A stretch of DNA of 64,000 bases from Cristatella mucedo (taxonomy: Eukaryota; Bryozoa; Phylactolaemata; Cristatellidae): positions 5,262,001 through 5,326,000 of the forward strand of contig WPIO01000021.1 in assembly GCA_009760855.2 (NCBI GenBank), written 5' to 3'. Shown one piece after another: positions 32,730 through 45,574 of the stretch; the stretch's first letter is position 1; every line of letters starts with the position of its first letter. The position numbers and the translations under genes were made by a program. The notes beneath the pieces were generated by a model that was given only the letters and a program-made list of their open reading frames with translations, was not told where the DNA came from and made no database searches.

Positions 32730-33021
32730 TTCAGCTGAAAAAATCCGATCAATGGATGTTTTTAGCATGCGTTTCCACTAATGGTGGAATAAACATAGAC
32801 GCAAACAAAATTCAGGCGATTATGGTCTGCAGATGTAAGGGAAGAAAGAGATGATGCTCGATTTTGACTTACGATATTAGGCCTCTTCGATAGCACTCAA
32901 ACGACCGACTTGCCGCTCAAAGCAACATGGACACACCGGACATCCGGCCTGCTCGAATGTCACGTGATCTCCGCCATCGCTTGTTAGTACTGCAGTTCCG
33001 TGTGGTTTCCCCCTTGCCGCT
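32730..33021. promoter_or_regulatory. Head-to-head promoter region of SNF and VPS26
   Basis: Only 292 bases separate the SNF ATG (minus) from the proposed VPS26 ATG (plus). 'gtcacgtgat' at 32959-32968 is an E-box close to the CLEAR consensus used by TFEB-type factors on lysosomal and endosomal genes. 'ccgccat' at 32971-32977 matches the YY1 core. I see no TATA box. Transcription start sites are not visible from the sequence. Confidence 0.65.
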
Positions 33022-33024
33022 ATG
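33022..33024 (+). CDS. VPS26: VPS26 gene, exon 1, coding part is the start codon only
   Basis: Exon 2 begins exactly at the Ser that follows the initiator Met in family members, so exon 1 must end with ATG. At 33022 an ATG is followed directly by GTGAGT, a near-ideal donor, within a GC-rich region next to SNF exon 1. This is inference from phase, splice strength and position; another ATG|GT in the 5-kb intron could serve. Confidence 0.7.
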
Positions 33025-36000
33025 GTGAGTTGCCCGCACGCTCGTTGATCTGACCGATGGCTGTCCGCGGCTGCCGTGCTTTATGCGTAGCGGGACTTGA
33101 ACTTTCGTAGCATCCTGTATGCAAGTGACCAGCGGCGTGCGCATTACCGCTCGAATCTTGTGTCGTGGCCTGCTGGGGGGTGTGTACATCCGTCAGCCAG
33201 CGGCTTCGCGCCGTCGCTCAGCGTTGACTCTTGAGACTTGATTGGATGGCAGAATCGCTACCGATCATAAATATTCTCCTCTTGACTTACCGGACCATTG
33301 CCCTTCGGCCGAACTTGAGCCAGTGCGGCGTTTTGTGGCGGTCTTGCAAACCTCCATCACCCCAACCACCTCTGAAGTTCCCTTTGCGCTGCCGTTTTGT
33401 AATCCGCAAAGCTTCGAACGGAGCCAGCGTCGTTTCGCGAACTGCGACGTCTCCGTGTGAATTGCTTGACAGCCTCGCTTTATGGCCGTAGGAGAACGCA
33501 CCGGCTTGCTCACCTGCCCATCCCGTGAGCACGAAGCTCAACCGTGCCCCGTTTGTGCCAAAGCGCGCTTTGGTTTGGATTTTGGGCGAAAAACTTTATT
33601 GCACGTTTTTGTAATGCTAGAGAATTTCTGCCGACGAATACAAAAAGAAAAATTAAGGGACGCTAAGGAAATCGTATGACTGATTATTGAACTGCCGATC
33701 ACACCTAAGTGTAACCAGCTGACTCTTGAAGAACGAATTGAGCTAGAAAGCCGACGTTTCAGCGTGCACAGCTTGTACGAATCTTGCTGATTATCAGGAG
33801 GTGGAGAAACGTGACAGCTTTTGAATCAGCTGAGTCCGCTCTAGCTTAACGCTGTTTGACTTTCGTGCTACCTGTGCCCATCGAGTCCTTGGCTGTCGGC
33901 AGCCTGCATGCTGGTAAGCCGTAACCCCCCTTGCTTGTGAATTCGGTGGCATTTTTAGCTGATCTGCCTAATCCTTCTCGTAGGTCCAAGACAACTGAAG
34001 AGAGGCTAGTAGTGTCCGGCTACCCGATCTCAGCTTGATGTTTGCGTAAACGGTCACGGCTTTTCTGTCTGGCCATGCTGCAACATGAACCGATCCGACC
34101 ACTGGCCAGCTGCCACCAGTTCCCGCAGGTTATAAAGGATGGTGGTTTTGCCCAGCTATAATGGGCCCGCTCAGGATAGTGTTATCACTACCATGCCAAC
34201 TAACCCCCAGCAGTGTAGTGTGAGGTTGGACATTGGCACCAAGTGCCAAGAACTGCTCGTTTTAAAATTTTCACTAAATACCAGTTCTCAATCTTAAACA
34301 TTGAGCTGTTATCGGTTATGAGGGAGCAGGCAGCACACACCGATCACCACACGATATCGGAGTCCAGGGGCAATTAACTCAATTTCCATCGGCAGCTCTC
34401 ATATTCTGGTCACGTGCCATTCTCCACTAATGTCGCCCCATCAAAGTCAAACCAATCGGAACGACACAGCACGACTTGTCTTTTATATATAGGTCCCCCT
34501 CCCTAGACAAATTTGTTGGCATCATGGGGTAGGGGCATGCTTCACAAAGCCAGGATTTATCCATTGGGAAGGGAATGGCTGCCGTATGTGGATTCTACAG
34601 CAATGCCAAGCAACAATCTGACCGCTAGCATATAGTCTTGAAAATGTAGCACCAGCAGCAGCACTGCATGAGTACAGTCCAGACATGGAAGGGCAGATAA
34701 GGCCACACAAGATTTGCATCTTTGTGAGGCAGCTCCTAATCATACCGTTTTTGTGCCTGTTAACCACGGCCACAGGTGTCTGACATCATGGGCCCACAGA
34801 AAGTTGCTAAGCTATATCTTCTTGAAACAAGATGTGGCTACTACCACGATCCCAGCCATATGTCTTCCTGCTGTGACAGAAATCATTTTCGGGTGGTTCT
34901 GATCTATTCTAACAACGGTTGTATTAATGGTGTGCTGGAGTTTGCTTTGATTTTGAACGATTTAAATCAGCATGATTCATCAAGATAACATCAGCCCATC
35001 CTGTTCGAGTGCTGTGCAGACTTTGACTCGAGGGGGTACAGAAAAAAGAGCCCACAGGTCTGTGTTGCAGAATCTCACAGAAGAGGCTCATGGCAAGTTT
35101 GCAGGTAGGTTTGGCTAAGCCATTTGCCGGCTTGGAGGATGGGGGGAGGAAGATTCAACGAACAGCCTTATACCAAGCCTGGGGATTTGCAGTGTAGATA
35201 GGCTGAGCTTAGCAGTGCATGCTCGTTGCGGCAGCGCGTTATTGGAGCTTGAAGCATAGCAGATTTTATCAGCAGTACCGAGTAGGCCTCTTCATGTGGT
35301 TTGTTGATGTTAAAAAAGCTTTATATGTTAAACAGATAAACAGATGTTGTAATGCAAAATCCTTTGTTGCAATCGACTGAGAAGTGTCTGCATTGCAAAG
35401 TCACGTCTGCATAGTTAATCTATAAAAGAATAAGGTGTAGTGTATGCAACATATTTTTGTTGCCCATTAGGATCTAATGTCTCGACTTATGATATGACAT
35501 ACATCCTACAGGGAAAGGTGGCTCACAGTCATGGAGAATGGCCTACATTAAATTGCTAATGTTTAAACGTGCTTTAATTTTTTTCTTCATCATAATGCTA
35601 TGCTATTTAGTAGTTTGTATTTTATTCTAGCAGTTTTGTCCTGCTGGTCTTCTTGTGTGTAGCGTGTGCTGGCAAACAAACTATTAGTATTCTTCACGAA
35701 GAAGGTTTGGAAATCGGTACTAGCAGCTGGCGCTCTATCAGCCTCTTTTTTGACTGCAAATGTAAAGCGCCTAGAAAGAGATTAAGTTCTCTGAGGGCGC
35801 TTTATCAAGTGCAATATTATTATTATTATTATTACTGCTAGAGCATACGCTTTGGCCGAGAGTGTGCACCGCTGCCCCTAGTAAGACCGTTTACTAAGAA
35901 GACCACCACCCCTAACAGTACTCTAGATGAAGTCAGACCAAACTTTACATGACCTTCAGCGGTTGCTGAGTGCGCATCGAGTGATACTAGTTGTACCCCA

Positions 36001-39000
36001 TGTAGTTTAAAACTAGCATTGCGGCCACAGTTTCTCAGAGTAAAACATACATATAATTTTGAACAGCAAGCATTTCTGAGTACAGTTTGCATATGAATCG
36101 ACAAACTTTAGGCCCAGGCAAGTGCTTCCTAGAGACCGGCTGGCTCGTGGAAGGGAAGGGGAGGGGCCGACTAGGTGCTCCCAGAGCTCCCGGAGACCCT
36201 CGAGTCGTTGGCACTGTGGAACTCGACCTGCGGAAGCGAGCTCCACAGTCTAGGACCTGCAGAGCAAAAGCTTCTGTCGCCAACGGTCTTTAAGCAAAAG
36301 AATGGAACAGCTAATTTATTGTCCATACAGGACCTGAGGGGACGAGGAGGCTGCTTCAGCACGTGTCAAAGTCTTTGCAGGCGGTCTGACCGGCAGTAGC
36401 CTCGAATTTCCTTGTCAGCCCAACTTAAAGTGGCACTGTGAGCTCGTCCAGAAGCATCTAGTCACACTCGGGTTGACTGTTTGCCTCGCCGTTGTGCGCT
36501 GCCTTTTGCCCCTTGAAGCGGCAGCCACTATGCAGAAGCAAGCACTTTCGGTCACACTCGAGCCGCTAGCCGGACTGTGGAGCAGGAGGGCCGCAAGGCT
36601 ACCGTTGTGGCATAACTGAGAGCCCCTGCTGTTGATCAGAATTCGTTGGCATTATAGTTACCAAGTGTGTACAAGGTAAAGTATGCAACTCCTGATTTAT
36701 ATGTTGTGGTGAGGTGAGTTTTTTTGGTCGCCCGTCGGGGCTGTTCGTTTGGACCTGCCAACTTGACAGCTTATGCTTCGAGCATCTCTTTACCCTTAGA
36801 GAGATCAGGCCACCACACTAGTCACACCCACTGATAATGGCAGGGGCCAAAACTTAGCCTAGTCCGATGTGCACGGCAGATGAGGCTTGTGCTGAAGAGA
36901 CCGACCGGCCACTGTACTGTCGGATGCTCGGCTGACACACTTAAAAAAGCTTTTGCGGAGCAAATATCATAGTGCTAATGTATTATTACTACTTACTGTT
37001 CAACTGCTTGCCATGCAAAACACCTACGCTCCACCTTTAAATGAATACTAATGCTTAGCCACCATAATCAAGGGTTGTTACAATAACCTCATCGTACCTG
37101 AGTGATATGACCACCCTCTAATAAGGCAAGGGTCACCCTGGGGTGGTCGTTTGCTGAGTTGTGGTGTATTTCGGTTACTGCATCACGGTACAGCACACTG
37201 ACAGACAGGCTTTTACGACAAGGTTAGAAGCTATACGGTAAGCGGCAGCCACAGTAAGCGCTCGTGGTCCTACCCTGGTCGGGAATCTTAAGCCGATCGG
37301 GTTGAACCTCGAACCTTGCCCGGATTGGCCGTACCTAACCCGTGGCAGCATGCCCACGACCAAGCTAGTCCTGAAGTGCTGCCGTGCCCAGATTGGAAGC
37401 GCTTGATGCTGATCCTGTTTCCACCGCAGCAGAAGCTTGGGTGGATGGCAGAGCTCAGGGTTGAGCTGGCTTGGTGTCATCTGGCGATCTCTGGATTGCC
37501 TTGTACCGTGCAGAGCCTAGCGCCTGCCGAAAGCACATGATGGCGGCAGCAGCTGCAGCAGCAGTGCCGTGCCGAGGCCATTCCTACTGCAGCTTCTGCT
37601 GCCGCTCATTGGACCCATCGTGAGTGCCACTGGCCGTCTTGCGATTTGAGCCCTGATGGCACACTAGGTAAGGTGGTTGCTTTCACGACCTCGGTCCCGA
37701 GGTCGTGGGTTAGATTCATGCGTGGACGATTCTTTATTGCCACTGCAAGCGGTAGTGATAGCCATAAAGGCTCTACTGTCGCTATACAAAAGAAGCTGTT
37801 TAATCAGCTAGGATTTAGTTATTTATTTCCACCGAGCCTGGCATGTCGTGTGCACTGAGGTAGGGGGCGTGGCCCCAGCTTAGTCCATATTGTTCATAAA
37901 CGACTCTTTAGGCTTTTGGATTGCTGCAGACAGTGGTAGCTCATTGTCGATTTTCTTCTGCTTTTTTTTAGAGTTTTTTTGGCTTCGGCCAGTCTGCCGA
38001 CCTCGAGATAGAGCTGCACGGCGTGGATGGCCGGGGCAAGGTGGAGCAAAAGTCCGACGATGACGCGGCCGACGCAAAGAAAGACTCCCTACTGCTTTAT
38101 TACGATGGCGAGAGCATCACCGGTGAGGTGGGTCAGCTGACGCTAGTCGAAGCCGCTGGCAGCGCCGGCGAGTCAGGCTCGGTTGTCAACGTGTCTTTTC
38201 ATGAGCTCCCCCCCTCTCTCGTGTGCTAGCAGCTGTGACATGCATAGGGAGACTCTTGGTCGATGCCGCTACGTGACGATGGTGGGCAGGAATTCGTTTG
38301 CACGTGCTGATTACTCTAGTGAAGAGTTGGAAACCATATGGTGGTCAAGTACAGGTCAACTAGAGATGTATGTATGTTTGTGTATCTCCATCTGTGACTC
38401 CACAAAGTCATAAAGACTATGTGGGTGTTACGCAGGAGAGTTTTGTATAGCGCACTCACAGCCTAAGCGGCTTTCGGTACGCATTCGGCAGCCAACAGAC
38501 TTCGTCTCACGCAACAAAGAGAAAGTGGGAAGCATAGCAGAGTCAGGAGGGCAGTTGAGGTAGTGAGTAGCATGGAAGTAGCAGCTCCGGACGGCTGAAA
38601 AGGATGAGCCATAGTCGGCAGCGGGAGAGTAGTTGTCGTTGTGTAAGTATTGTGGAAGCGAGTTCCACAGCCTAGGACCTGCAGAGCTAAAGCTTCTGTC
38701 GCCAACGTTCCTTAAGCAGAGGAATGGAACAGCTAATTTATTGTCCACACAGGACCTGAGGGTTCGAAGAGGCTGAAACTGGTGCAGCAGTTCAGTAAGG
38801 TGCAAAGGAGCCAAGCCATGGCAAGCCTTGTGGGTCTGCATAAGAACTTTGCTCTGTATCCGTTGCTCAACCGGCATCCATCGTAGCACTTTCAGCAAAG
38901 GAAACACGTGCTCAAACCTCTGGGAGTGGAAGACTGGCCTTGCAGCCATATTCATAGTCAGCTGCAGTGGCCTAGTTGCTTACTTTGGTAGCCCAGCCAA

Positions 39001-42000
39001 AAGGGAATTACAGTAATCAAGCCGAGACAGAACTAAGGAGCTAGTTAAATTTTTTACAAGCAACTTTGGAAGACAGTTCCTAATCTTGGATAGGTATCAG
39101 ACGTGATGGCTAGCTGTAGAAGCAGTCTTCTGAATGAAGCTTTTAAAATTTAGGCAGCTGTCGAAAAGGACACACAAATTTCGAGCACGTGGTGATGGTC
39201 GCAGAACAGCATCACCTATTAGAAGAGCAAAGCCTTTTAATCCAGCCACACACTTAAGGTGTCCTATGAGCACCCGTTCGGTTTTATCGTCATTTAATTT
39301 CAAGAAGTTTTCCGACATCCAGGATCGAATGTCGGCAACGCAAGCATTCAGTTTCTCAGTTGCTGCAGCAGATTCAGACTGTTTGAATGACAAATACAGC
39401 TGAGTATCAGCATAAAAATGATATCCTATTCCATGGGCCTTAATAACTTTTCCCAGAGGTTGAGTATAAATGCAGAACAGCAAGGGACCGAGTACAGACC
39501 CTTGAGGGACTCCACAGGTGACCCTTCTCATGTCTGAGACCTGACCCCAACACGACACGGATTGAACACGATCAGACAAGTACGATTTAAACCACGCCAG
39601 TGCTTCGCCTGCCAGACCGATAGTTGTTCTCAATCGTTCAAGCAGAACACTGTGGTCAATAGTGTCGAAGGCAGCAGACAGATCTAGCAGAGCTAGGGCA
39701 GTGATATTTCCGTCATCGTTGCCACATAGAATGTCATTGTTAACACGTAGGAGAGCAGTTTCAGTGGAGTGCTGCCTCTTGAACCCTGATTGATATATTT
39801 TTGACATTTCATTCTTTTCAATATGTTCAACCAGCTGCTTAGCAACAATTTTTTCAAGAATCTTCGACAAGAAAGGAAGAAGGGAAACTGGGCGATAGTT
39901 TGCAAGGACCTCTGTATCTACTCCAGTCTTTTTAAGAATAGGTCTAACGATTGCCGATTTGAAAGACTTGGGGACCACCCCTTTTCCCAAAGAAGCATTT
40001 AAAATCTTGGTTATGGCAGGGCTAAGTTGTTCTGCCAGTGAAGACCACAGAGAAGATGGTATAGGGTCTTCAGGAGACGAGCTCTTTTTGCTAGACCTTA
40101 TTAAGGTAGCCACATCGCATGCAGAATCCTCGGTAAACCTTTTAAGGAAGGTCACAGGTTGTCATACAGCAATTGCTTTAGTCGGAGGTCACTTTATGGA
40201 GGCACAAATGTGCACAATTTTGTCAGTAAAGAATTCTGAAAACTTTTCGGCTGAGCCCTTAATATCTGGGGAGTCAGACCTCTCAACTTTGGCCAGTAAA
40301 TGGTTTACTGTCTTGTAAATCTGTTTAGGGTCCGACTGGCAGGAATTCAGCTTTCGAGTGAATAAAGAAGCCATGGCCTTTTTAAGCTTCCGGGTGTAAA
40401 CTCGAAGGAAGTCTTTGAAATTGACTAGATCTGCATCAGACTCCGATTTCTGGAAGCAACGTTCAAGCCTTTGCTCAACCCGGTGCATTTTTAGGAGTTT
40501 CTTTGTAAATTGAAAGGAATCTCCATGACTTTGTCTACGGATAGAATGAACGGGAGCATGCTTGTCAAGAGCACTCCTGAGTGTCATGTTCACTGCATCA
40601 GTGAGGGTATCGAGGCTGCCCGCCGATTCTGAATGAAGATCAAGAAGACCTGAACCACCAACAGATTTAAAAAACTTGTCTATGTCAATGCTTTGTAAGT
40701 TACGTCGCTTGACAAGTTCGACATGACCCTGTACGTACAAGGGAGCAGGAACAGTAAACGAGACCGAACAATGATCTGAGAGGGTCAGTGGGCATACCAC
40801 AAGGCCAGTGGGGAGGACATCCTTGGTGATCACGAAATCTAGAATATGGCCACCGACGTGTATGGTATGATTGACGTGTTGGACCAAACCAAAATTCTCC
40901 AGACAGTCAAGAAATGAGCCGACCTGGCTGTTGATAGGGTTGTCAACGTGAATAGTGAAGTCTCCAGCAATCAGTAATGGCCTGTCACACACAAGTATTT
41001 TAGCGAGGAACTCTGAAAACTCCTCTATAAACAAGTTTAGACAGCCAGAAGGAGGCCGGTGTATCACAACAGTGAGAGGCATTGTCTTTGATGAAGACCT
41101 GATTGCAACTGATTCAAACGGTGGCCCGTGCGAAAAACTGCACATCTTATAGCCTAACGATTCACAAACAAAAATTGCAACCCCGCCACCAACCTTGTCA
41201 GAACGCATGGACTGTTAGAATGAGAACTAGTGTGTGCATGCCGTTGCATGAGGTGTACTTGGACTCACGTCTGAAAGTCACCGACATTTTGTGCCTGATG
41301 CAAGGAAAGCTGATGCGATCCGTGAACAGGGGCACTGTGGCAGTAAGGACTCATCTGGCTCACCTGATTTGGGCATGGTTGCCACGGTATTTTGCCTCAA
41401 GTGCTGGGAGCCGAACCTGCTAGCGATCATAAGAAATTGAGCCTAGTGATGGCCGTGCGCGTATTTTTCCTGCTCTGCTTGGCTGCATATTCTTGCCTGT
41501 CGCTCTTGTGTGCCAAGGATCATACCCATTCGATAGCTGCTTGCAAACCACTTTGATGTGAATTGGCGAAAGCTGTCATCCATTTTAGATTATTTTCTTT
41601 GCATTTGTCTTATTTCTGACACATCTTTTAAATATACTATATATATGCACGGTGTCATTTCAGAAAATGTTGGTGGATTAATTACTTACCTGTGCATGCT
41701 TGTGCTAAATATATTGCCGCTTCATGTTTGACTATGGCTGACAGTATTACTTGCTGAAAAGCTTTTGCACTTGTTAGTTTAGTTGAATTATCTGCAGACC
41801 TCTAACGTCTCACGAATGCCAATATCTCATGTGTTGTATATAATGATCATATCTTAGCATTTTTGTGTAGAACCCTGTTCAATGCATTTGTCACTTGCAT
41901 TCCGTATGGGAATCACAGCACTACTAGACTCATCTGAAAAGTTATGATGCTATCGCTGCCATCATGCTTTCGACCTCTCCGTCCTTGTCGTGACATGTTT

Positions 42001-45000
42001 CCTTGTTGTGACATGCACATCAGTACTCTGTATGGAAGGAGTCTCCATCGTGCATTTTCCCTCCTTGCAGGTTCGAGTGACTTTGCGAAAGCAAGACAGT
42101 AAACTCAGCCACAAGGGCATCAAAATCGAATTCATAGGTCAAATTGGTGAGTGTGAGTGCTCAGCCAGATGCTTCGTTGATCCACTCTTGCCGAATGGAA
42201 TGTCGCATCCCTAATCTTACAAACGTAGTGCTGAAGGTCTGTCAGAGGTGGCAAAAACGAAAGCAACCCGATCTGTGACCTAACTGGGCCGCCTGGGCTT
42301 CGACCTCCTCGATGGATCCGAGGTGGCTGCTAAAGAGCATGAACAACAAAGGAAGTCCTGTATCTGTTCCCCAAAAACGACAGAGCAATGGGTGAAAGAT
42401 AAGCCGAGGATCGTTTGCTGAACTAAGATGCAGTGTGTACAAGGATAGCTTATTCTAACGTTGCTCAGGCCCAGTTTTTGCAAAGCCCGCGGCTTGCATG
42501 AGGTCTCAGCCCCAGCTCAACTTTGATGCATATCGGTCATTTATAGGATAAACGGGAAAATCGTGGGCTGACCCAAGTCACAAAGCTTGTTGCTATACGA
42601 TGATCTTGCACGCCATATGCTTATCGTTTCTGATGGGCATGATATGTGAATAGTAGTAATAATAATAATACAGTTGTATAGCACTATCAGAGAACTGAAT
42701 CTCTCCCTATGCACTTTACAGATGCTGTATATACAGCATTACCACATGTTTGGTGGTAACATCCGCAAGCAGCAGGCACAGTGTAAGCAGGTACATGCAA
42801 CATGCACAGGAAAGACGAACCACAAAGACCCACCAAATGATGGAATAAATAGGGGCATTTAAGCTTCTTTTTAAATATCGTCATGTCAGGGGACGTTGTG
42901 GCGTGCGTTGCTAGTGAGTTCCGGGCTTTGGGAGCATAGGAACTAAGGGCACGGTTTCCAACGGTTTTGAGGTTCGTACGAGGTATGGCTAAACGATTCG
43001 ACTCAGAATAGTGAGTTGTACTATGCTTAGCCTGGTGGGGCAGTAGATCTGATAGGTAGGCTAGAGCCAATGAATAAAAGGACCTAAAAGTGAGACAAAA
43101 TCTTGAAGTCGATACGATGCTTGATTGGAAGCCAGTGCAGGTCAGCGAGAAGTGGTGTGTTGTGATGTGGCAATTGCGATGCTCACGACATATGAGCCTA
43201 GCTGCAGAGTTTGTGATAGTAATAGTGATGATAATTATAGTTCGTTTGTATAGCATCCCAAGAGATCTGAATCTCCATCACGACATGTGAGCCTAGCTGC
43301 AGATTTTGTGTTAGTTTCTTTAGCTGCAAGAGAGTCGATAATCAATAGTTGACCACATGCACGGTATCAATCACGAAGAAATATACAAAAGCAAGCGATC
43401 ATTATGCTTAGGCCAGCATGCCAAAGCACAAAAAAGACACTCAGAGACAACTATTAGTTGAACCTTTATCTGGTAACATGCACTGAATCATGCGCACGTG
43501 AGCACACAAAGCACACAGGTAAAAGCAAAAAACACTGATAGGAACAGAAGCATCTTTAGCTGAGACTTACTGTAAAGGATAAAAAATACTAGCGAATTTA
43601 ATGCAACCACCTTACCTAGTGTGCCATCACAGCTGGCCTAGTTCTTGCAGGCAGTGACCGAAGCCAGAAGCAAGTACCTGACTTTTGGTTCATCAAAGCT
43701 GAAGGTCTAATCACTAAAAGATTTCAAGTGACAGGATCGGCACGCCAACTGGATGCCGATGAGAATGGGTAGTGTGAGAGCATTGTGGGGGAGCAAACAG
43801 TTTGTATAGTTTGGCTGGTGCAAGCAAGTGAAGCAACCTGACATAGAATCTGGAAGTCGATTCGATGCTTGATGTGGGTAGCCAGTGAAGCTCGGACATT
43901 AGTGATGTGGCAGCTAGGCCGTTGACCACAGACCATCGTCTGAGTTTTGCACCAGCGTCAGACAGCAGGTCGACTTAGCGTAATGGCTGAAGCGATTCTG
44001 CCCTGCTTCTTGTGGCTTATTTGCTTCTATGTGTGCTATGTAGTTTTGTCAACCTATTTGATGCATAACCGACTCACCATAATTTATCTGAAGCTGTAGT
44101 CAAAATCAACGAATGCACTTCTATTCTCCCAAGCCTCATCCATAGTGTCTGTCCCCTAATGAAACCGCCCCTTTCTTTTACTTTGCTTGTAAAACGGCTA
44201 TTGTTAGTAGCATTATCAGACTGAGTTGGGGGCTCTCACATGGATCAAGCTGCTCGATGGATAACCAAGATATAATATCTCATCGTTTTTTGCTTTCAAG
44301 TTCTCCAGCATTCTCTCGGGTTTTTCAAATGTTTGTGCTACACTATTTTGTGTGCTACACGTCGGCACAGTTGTACTCGAAATCAGACCACATTCACTGG
44401 GGGTGGGGCAAGTGTGCTGCCTGCATAGCCTGCCGATCGCTTCGCTGAAGCATCAGGACGAGTAAGGGCACGCAGCAGTGCCCCGGCGCAGGCTTTCACT
44501 GCTGCTTTGGCAGGGGCAGCTGCTTGCATGCGTGAGAGCACCCACCCATGCTTGCTATCATGATCCGTGCATATTCATTGTGCATTGGCAATATATTTTT
44601 TGCAGATATGTATTTATGTATTAATTCATATGTATCGTTGAACCTGTCTATATGCATCCTCTCTCTGTATGCATAACATCTCTGCGTGGATAGAAACTTG
44701 GGTAAAGCGACCATTTTTACCGGGCTTAATGCATAATCCCTTGTGACACATATAAAGCACACATTTTTCGAACTTATGCTCACATTTTAGTTTTACCTTC
44801 TTCATCAGCGACAAAACAAAGCGGAATCCTAACAGAGCAAATTAACTTAGCATCCATTACTGGTTTGTTTGATCAAATTTATTCTGTGCTTGTAGTTGTT
44901 TTCCATTGATGTTCATAGTATTTTACTCGATCTCTTCGGGGCCCTTAACATTGTTGATAAGGAGTGACCTGCAATAATAAGCCACTACTGCCCGCCGGAG

Positions 45001-45540
45001 TGCTGCCCAGTCAGCCCCACGTCGGTAGCTACCCAAACGTGAGTTTGTTGCAGCGGCTGCGGCCGATGTCCTGGACTCGGTCGGCACGAGCCGGTCACAG
45101 TGCTGACTGAGAGCGTGAGCTCCTTCTAGCAAGACTCATTGAGTGTCATGACCCTTGCATGTATGAGGGGAACCCTACAAACTTTCAGAAGTTTGGAATC
45201 GCTTGAAGTTTCACTATGCTGCACTGTGGAAAGAATTATCATTCCCCTAGTCACATATCGTAGTACGTACTATGTAATGCCCGGCCTGTGCAATTCCGAG
45301 TGACGTGAAGTAGTTGCCGTTGTTTCCTTTTAAATAAGCCATGCAGACAGATCTACTAGTTGTGTATACAATTCGTATACAGTTGTGTATACAATTCGTG
45401 TAATATCCTGCTGAACATATAGAACATATATCGCATGTAAAGATTTTAAGTTGTGTAGACATACTGTTGGACAGACACTGCATGCATGGTCAAAAGTAAG
45501 TAGCGAGGGGGGAGAGAGATGGGAGAGAGCAAGAGAAAGT

Positions 45541-45574
<34 letters not shown>

